From Chondrilla cf. caribensis (Eukaryota; Porifera; Demospongiae; Chondrillida; Chondrillidae), in the NCBI GenBank assembly GCA_964020155.1, contig OZ026557.1:758501-822500 (forward strand): 64,000 bases of DNA. Direction: 5' to 3'. Numbering within the stretch: the first letter of the stretch is position 1; each line of letters starts with the position of its first letter. The notes below the pieces were generated by a model. The model saw nothing but the letters and a program-made list of their open reading frames with translations. It did no database searches and was not told where the DNA came from. Shown here piece by piece: positions 59,307 through 64,000 of this stretch. Both the position numbers and the translations under genes were made by a program.

Positions 59307-61139
59307 TTAGAGTTTAGTCTTGTTCGTCAGGCGATATTTGGTGCTTCGTGACATGTTCAAGAGATCTTCTGAAACACGTCTTGTCCCAAGTTGACCCTGA
59401 GGAAGGAGAAGGTCCAAGAGATGAACTGCGATATTCAATCCTACATACACCGGCGAATAATCACAAGTGTGCTGCAATTTGTGTAGGAAAACTGAGGCAG
59501 ATTGATGAGTTTGGTGGATTATCACAGTAACTATCATATATGCATGTGCAAATGCATTCATGCACAGAAACAATGGCAGATAAATGAAAATTCACTGCAA
59601 CTTGACCACAATTACAAATGGAGTGAAAGTACATAATACACTATTCGTATATAACAACTTATGTACACATACATATGTACATAATATTATGTGTAGTCAC
59701 ACCATTGAGTCTGACACCCCAATGTCCATACCAACCCACTACGAGCCTACCTGTATGAGGGACGATGAAAGGTCAACACTGTCTTGTGATGGCACAATTA
59801 CAGGCCTGGCTGACTCCCACCCTGGCTCACAATGCTGGAAATACAGTGCATACAAGAAAGGGCATTGGATACTCCTCTCTTGTGCACATACGTACGTACA
59901 TACACATGTATGCACGTACGTATAATATATATCAAATGCATGCACACACATACACGGATATACATTAACTGTATGTACACACATAGGCACATACATACGT
60001 AAGTATATTATACGCATAAGTATGCATAGGGAAGATACACAAGTACAAAGAATATCACCATATACGTACACACCCATATGTCACAGATACGTATATGGGT
60101 GCATTATGTAAACACTGTACCTTTTTGATGATTTATTGAAGGGAAACATTGTGACATACATTATCCGTCCAAAGATAAACATTATACTAATGGTTGGTTT
60201 ATGTGTGTAGTATGTATTCACACACAAACACACACTACACACACAAAGAGGCATTTTTACAGAACCACACTAATGTAGATATTATGCATGCATTCACATA
60301 CAGTATGTACTTACAATGTGCGTACATAGATACGTACGAACATATACATATACGTACATATGTACGTATGTGCAGAGTGTGACTCACCTGTGAGAGTCCC
60401 ATAGTCTCCACAAGGTCACAGGTTCTTCTCCTGTACTTCTTACTCCACTTGTAAGGAGACTGTAGACTGACACGAGGCACACTGACCCTACAGTCACAAG
60501 GAAGGAAGGGTGTGCATAATATTATGTATGCACATATGAATGAACACGGGAATTGAAATCACCACACATTAGAGCACATGCCTATGTACGTACGTACCTA
60601 TACAATACATATGCATTTATGTACGTATATACGTACGTACGTACACTGCAAACCAAACAGGCACTTATGTACATGTACGTTAGTAAGTACATACACAATA
60701 TGTGCATACATATGTACGTATGTAGATATGGGAAAATTACAATGGTAAGCTTGAGTTTGCAATTTCTAATGAAGTATGTAATTTAGTTGGCAATTGAACT
60801 AGCATGGTTAGATAACCCGAGGTAGACTGTACAATAGTGCAAAGCTCCATTGACCCACCTGATGAACCTGGTTGGCTCCTCCTCTTCGTCAGGTCTGTTG
60901 GACCCATCACACACAGGGCAGTGGGTATCGTCTTCAAACTCATGCAAAGGGACTGGGAACAGTCTGTCGTTCATAATATAACCTGTTGAGCGAGTAGTTT
61001 TATCGTGGTCACACCCACTGTCTGATGTCAGGTACTTCCTCTATATCTTTGGAGTTACAACACTGGGAGGACTACAGTATACGTATGTAAAGACAACACA
61101 TAATACTGTGAAAGTAAGAATGAATTTGTGTATTATCAT
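59307..61139 (-). pseudogene. secreted protein SP, copy B (one nonsense codon)
   Basis: Exons 60859-61139, 60388-60487, 59751-59834 and 59307-59471 have the same lengths and phases as copy A. The signal peptide is intact, but codon 33 is TAG (61041-61043) where copy A has AAG (KIKRK). Other changes remove one cysteine in the last exon (DNSLMC becomes DYSPVY) and add one (GRDHD becomes GCDHD). Downstream exons remain open, so the lesion looks recent. Confidence 0.65.
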
Positions 61140-61324
61140 TATTATTATTGAATTAGGTATATGCTTTGATGTGCACCATATATTGAGCTGTACATTCCTG
61201 CATTAAATTGGTTGATCGTGAGCTTAGATACTTTATATAATATAAGGTACATATATACGTACTGAATTGCCAGTATATCTGCATGTGCAGCTGCTCTGTA
61301 ATTGTGTGTGGTGTGTACTCGCAG

Positions 61325-63118
61325 GTGAAGGGGGTGATGAGAGACAATCTGAGCAAGGTGGTGGACAGAGGAGAAAGACTGGATGATCTGGAACAACGGG
61401 CAGGTCAGTTCAGAGTGTCGAACCAGCATCCGGTTCACTAGCACTGTACATATGTATATACAGTATCGGGTATCGGGTATCGGGTATTCTTATTTAATGT
61501 GGGGAACCGTTAGCCATAGGCTATTTAAGTGGCACCCACAAAGAGAAGAAAAGAAAAAGGAGTATACAAAGTAAAAAGAATGAATATGAAATAAAATGGG
61601 ATAAAATAAATAAAATTTGTAGAAATTTCAAATATAAATGGAGTCAGCAAATGTATAAGTAATATCACAACATTGAAATTGATAAATAAAATAAATAAAT
61701 AAATAAATAAATGAATAAATAAATGGATATTAAAAATTAAAAATTAAGAATCACTATATAATTAACATTTGTACATGCACATGCAATGAACAAAATGTAA
61801 AAACATAGATGTTCAATAAGAGAAATATTGATTACAAAGAATTGAAAAATTTTGAAAATCCATGGCTCCTCGGACATGCACTGGTAATGACCTCCAAACA
61901 GAAGCACCCACGAAACTGAAACACCTTTGACCCAGAGAAGTACGAAGAGGAGGCAGATTAAGTTGAGAAGATGAGGAAGAGCGAGTGTTGTATTGAGAAT
62001 GAGGGCAAGAGAAAAGCTGGGAGAGATAGGGTGGAGAGTTCGAAGTCAGGCACTTGAATACCATTTGGGCAGTGTGAAGTTTCCTCCGTGTTGTTAGAGT
62101 GGACAGACCCAGTTCTCTACGGGCAGCAGTGGCTGAATAGTCGTAGTGCCTGCGTAGAACTGTATGGCAAGAGAAGTTGAGGAGGGTTTCCAAATGGTGA
62201 GCTTCTTGTTTGGTGCATCCGAACCAAACAACATCGCAATAGTCAAAGTGCGGAAGAATGTAGGACTTGAGAATGAGTATGTACGTAAATGTATGTACGT
62301 ATGTATGTGTGAATGTGTATTTGGGTATAGTATTCCATTCTTGGGAGCATGTAGAAATAGTTTGATTTGATCTTGTTTGCTGTACTGTCTACCCATGTGA
62401 TGTGTGTTTTACTAGTACCTATGTATGTGGTGTGTTGTATGTACAAATAAAATACGACATGCATGGTATGTGCGTATGTGTGTGTATGTGTGTGTGTGTG
62501 TTGTGTGTGTGTGTGTGTTGTGTGTGTGTGTGTGTGTAGTTTGTGGTACAAATGGTGTATTCTCCCAGAAGGGTATTCACACATGTCAGTCTTCCTCAAG
62601 TAACCTTCGTATTCATTGATTCTGATGTTCTACAAATTTACTGAATCAAAATGCCGGGCACTTCAATAAAAGTGCCGTAAGCCTAAGACGCAAGCTGTGG
62701 TGGCAGAATGTGAAGGTAGGTACAGGGCACACATGACCCCAGTGTCAAACAGGTGTATTACAATATGTGCATGTATGCTTACGAACACATCATAGTGTGA
62801 GGTTTAATGTCTTTTAGAAGATAATGCACTTGATACGGCACATGTCTCCGTCTGTACCTGTAGCTCTGGGTGGTCCTGATAGCTATCATTGCAGTGATAC
62901 TCCTTGTGATAATAAGTGAGAAGTCACACATACACACACAAAAATACACACACACATATACACATGTTCACACACACATGCATGTACATAAACACACACA
63001 CACACATGCATGTACACAAACATGCACACACATGCACGTACACAAACACACACACACACGCATGTACACACGTGCTTGCACACGCACAAAAATACATACA
63101 TATTATGCATGCATGCAC

Positions 63119-63188
<70 letters not shown>

Positions 63189-63200
63189 ACAGACACATGT

Positions 63201-63254
<54 letters not shown>

Positions 63255-63322
63255 ACAGACACATGCGTACACACACACACACACAAAGCACATACATATG
63301 CATACATGCACCTACGTAAACA

Positions 63323-63387
<65 letters not shown>

Positions 63388-63457
63388 TACTTTATCTTTC
63401 CTTTTCACAGTTGCCATTGTTATTGGAGTTAGTGTCAGCAATAACAAAAGCCAATAG
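61325..63457 (+). CDS. VAMP/synaptobrevin-like R-SNARE, copy B (3' exons)
   Basis: Exons 61325-61403, a central exon ending 62715, 62864-62915 and 63411-63457 match copy A in length and phase. The SNARE core ends EQRA, closer to other VAMPs than the EQRE of copy A. A non-LTR retrotransposon (61467-62275) has inserted in the first visible intron. As in copy A, the central exon lacks a canonical AG acceptor at the expected place and no N-terminal exon is visible, so the gene may be 5'-incomplete. Confidence 0.7.
61467..62275 (-). mobile_element. 5'-truncated non-LTR retrotransposon (CR1/L2-like) insertion
   Basis: An 809-bp insertion present only in this cassette, with target duplication AGTAT (61462-61466 and 62276-62280). 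The minus strand encodes a reverse-transcriptase C-terminus (61813-62193), with LGLSTLTTRRKLHTAQMVFK, then RCFSFVGASVWRSLP. The 3' tail is a short tandem repeat (ATACCCG in about three copies) rather than poly(A), as in CR1/L2-type elements. Confidence 0.85.
62930..63388. repeat. compound (CA)n microsatellite in VAMP intron, copy B
   Basis: Counterpart of 38770-39170 with longer CA runs next to the last exon. Confidence 0.9.
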
Positions 63458-63645
63458 TTACGGACTGTATTCTTCTTGATGCCTGCTTCCCACATAAGAC
63501 CAGAACACATGTGTATTGTGTAACATTTCCAGTATTATCGAGTACTACACTCTTAAATACCTGTATGCATGATTATGGTATGTCTGATTGTATATTGTTT
63601 ATGAGATGCAATTATTGGCAGTAATGAAAATGGATTATACGTATA

Positions 63646-63820
63646 CAGTGGACCCTCTCTATTAAGGACACTTTGGGACCTTAAGTTTAGTCCTTATTAC
63701 AGAGGTTTCCTCAATTCAGAGGTCATTTAATACATTTCAGTACTACACTGGGACACAGAATAGAGTCCTCATTATAGAGGTTTCCACATTTCAGAGGTTT
63801 GCAATAGAGAGGTCTCACTG
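63646..63820. mobile_element. TA-flanked MITE, copy B
   Basis: Nearly identical to 39433-39607; predates the duplication. The remaining sequence to 64000 holds no recognised gene. Confidence 0.7.
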
Positions 63821-64000
63821 TATTATGGTTGTTGTACGGAGTGTTACCAGACATGCAGTACATGAAATGAGGTATACATAGACACAGGTCTACCACTGTG
63901 GCTGGCTCTGGAGATGCTAAGATAAGACAGATCTCCCTTGTCTCTGTTAAAGAAGCAGTCGGAATATTAAGAGCCACATTATTATAATAGGTAAATTACA

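Overview
This is a eukaryotic, animal-type window: multi-exon genes with GT-AG introns, many (CA)n/(GT)n microsatellites, several transposon classes, and innate-immune genes of the CARD/NACHT/leucine-rich-repeat (NLR) kind. The NLR expansion, the CARD and DEATH exons and the AT-rich intergenic DNA suggest a marine invertebrate, most likely a sponge. That assignment is inference; nothing in the window fixes the species.

Layout. Most of the window is a tandem segmental duplication. Positions 1-3118 match 46129-49192, and 26428-39787 match 50195-64000, in the same order and orientation, so the repeat phase is 46,128 bp here. Each cassette carries, along the minus strand: (I) an NLR with two CARD-like exons, a transmembrane segment, NACHT and LRR exons; a plus-strand R-SNARE (VAMP-like) gene; a small secreted cysteine-containing protein (SP); and (II) an NLR with one CARD-like exon, a transmembrane segment, NACHT and LRR exons. 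NLR-I is complete at 40551-48923 and cut by the window edge at 1-2885. NLR-II occurs at 26428-35712 (3' end destroyed, one nonsense codon in an LRR exon) and at 49797-58956 (all exons present, one nonsense codon in the NACHT exon). SP occurs at 36032-37814 (intact) and 59307-61139 (one nonsense codon). VAMP occurs at 38000-39244 and 61325-63457.

The first cassette is interrupted between 3118 and 26428 by about 23.3 kb absent from the second. That block holds non-autonomous DNA elements, two minisatellites, a 315-codon exon followed by a DEATH-domain exon (minus strand, 10654 to 7961), a cluster of TATA boxes at 11.1-12.8 kb, a piggyBac remnant, a fold-back element, a lone CARD exon (16606-16905), a few exons of an unrecognised gene (17949-18754), arrays of a short motif containing aagttgactcc, a complete Ty3/gypsy retrotransposon (20107-24436; identical 203-bp LTRs and 5-bp target duplication GGCTT), and a non-LTR reverse transcriptase fragment that abuts the broken NLR-II exon.

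How the parts may work together (inference). Both NLR types place a strongly hydrophobic segment between the CARD-like domains and NACHT, so they may be membrane-anchored sensors. All four NLR starts have the same kappa-B-like decamer GGGACTTCCC 25-33 bp upstream of the ATG, suggesting induction by NF-kB. A secreted protein and a vesicle SNARE co-duplicated with them would fit a linked sensing and secretion module, but linkage alone does not show function. Exon models were built by reading splice sites, phases and the two duplicate copies against each other; no alignment program was run.
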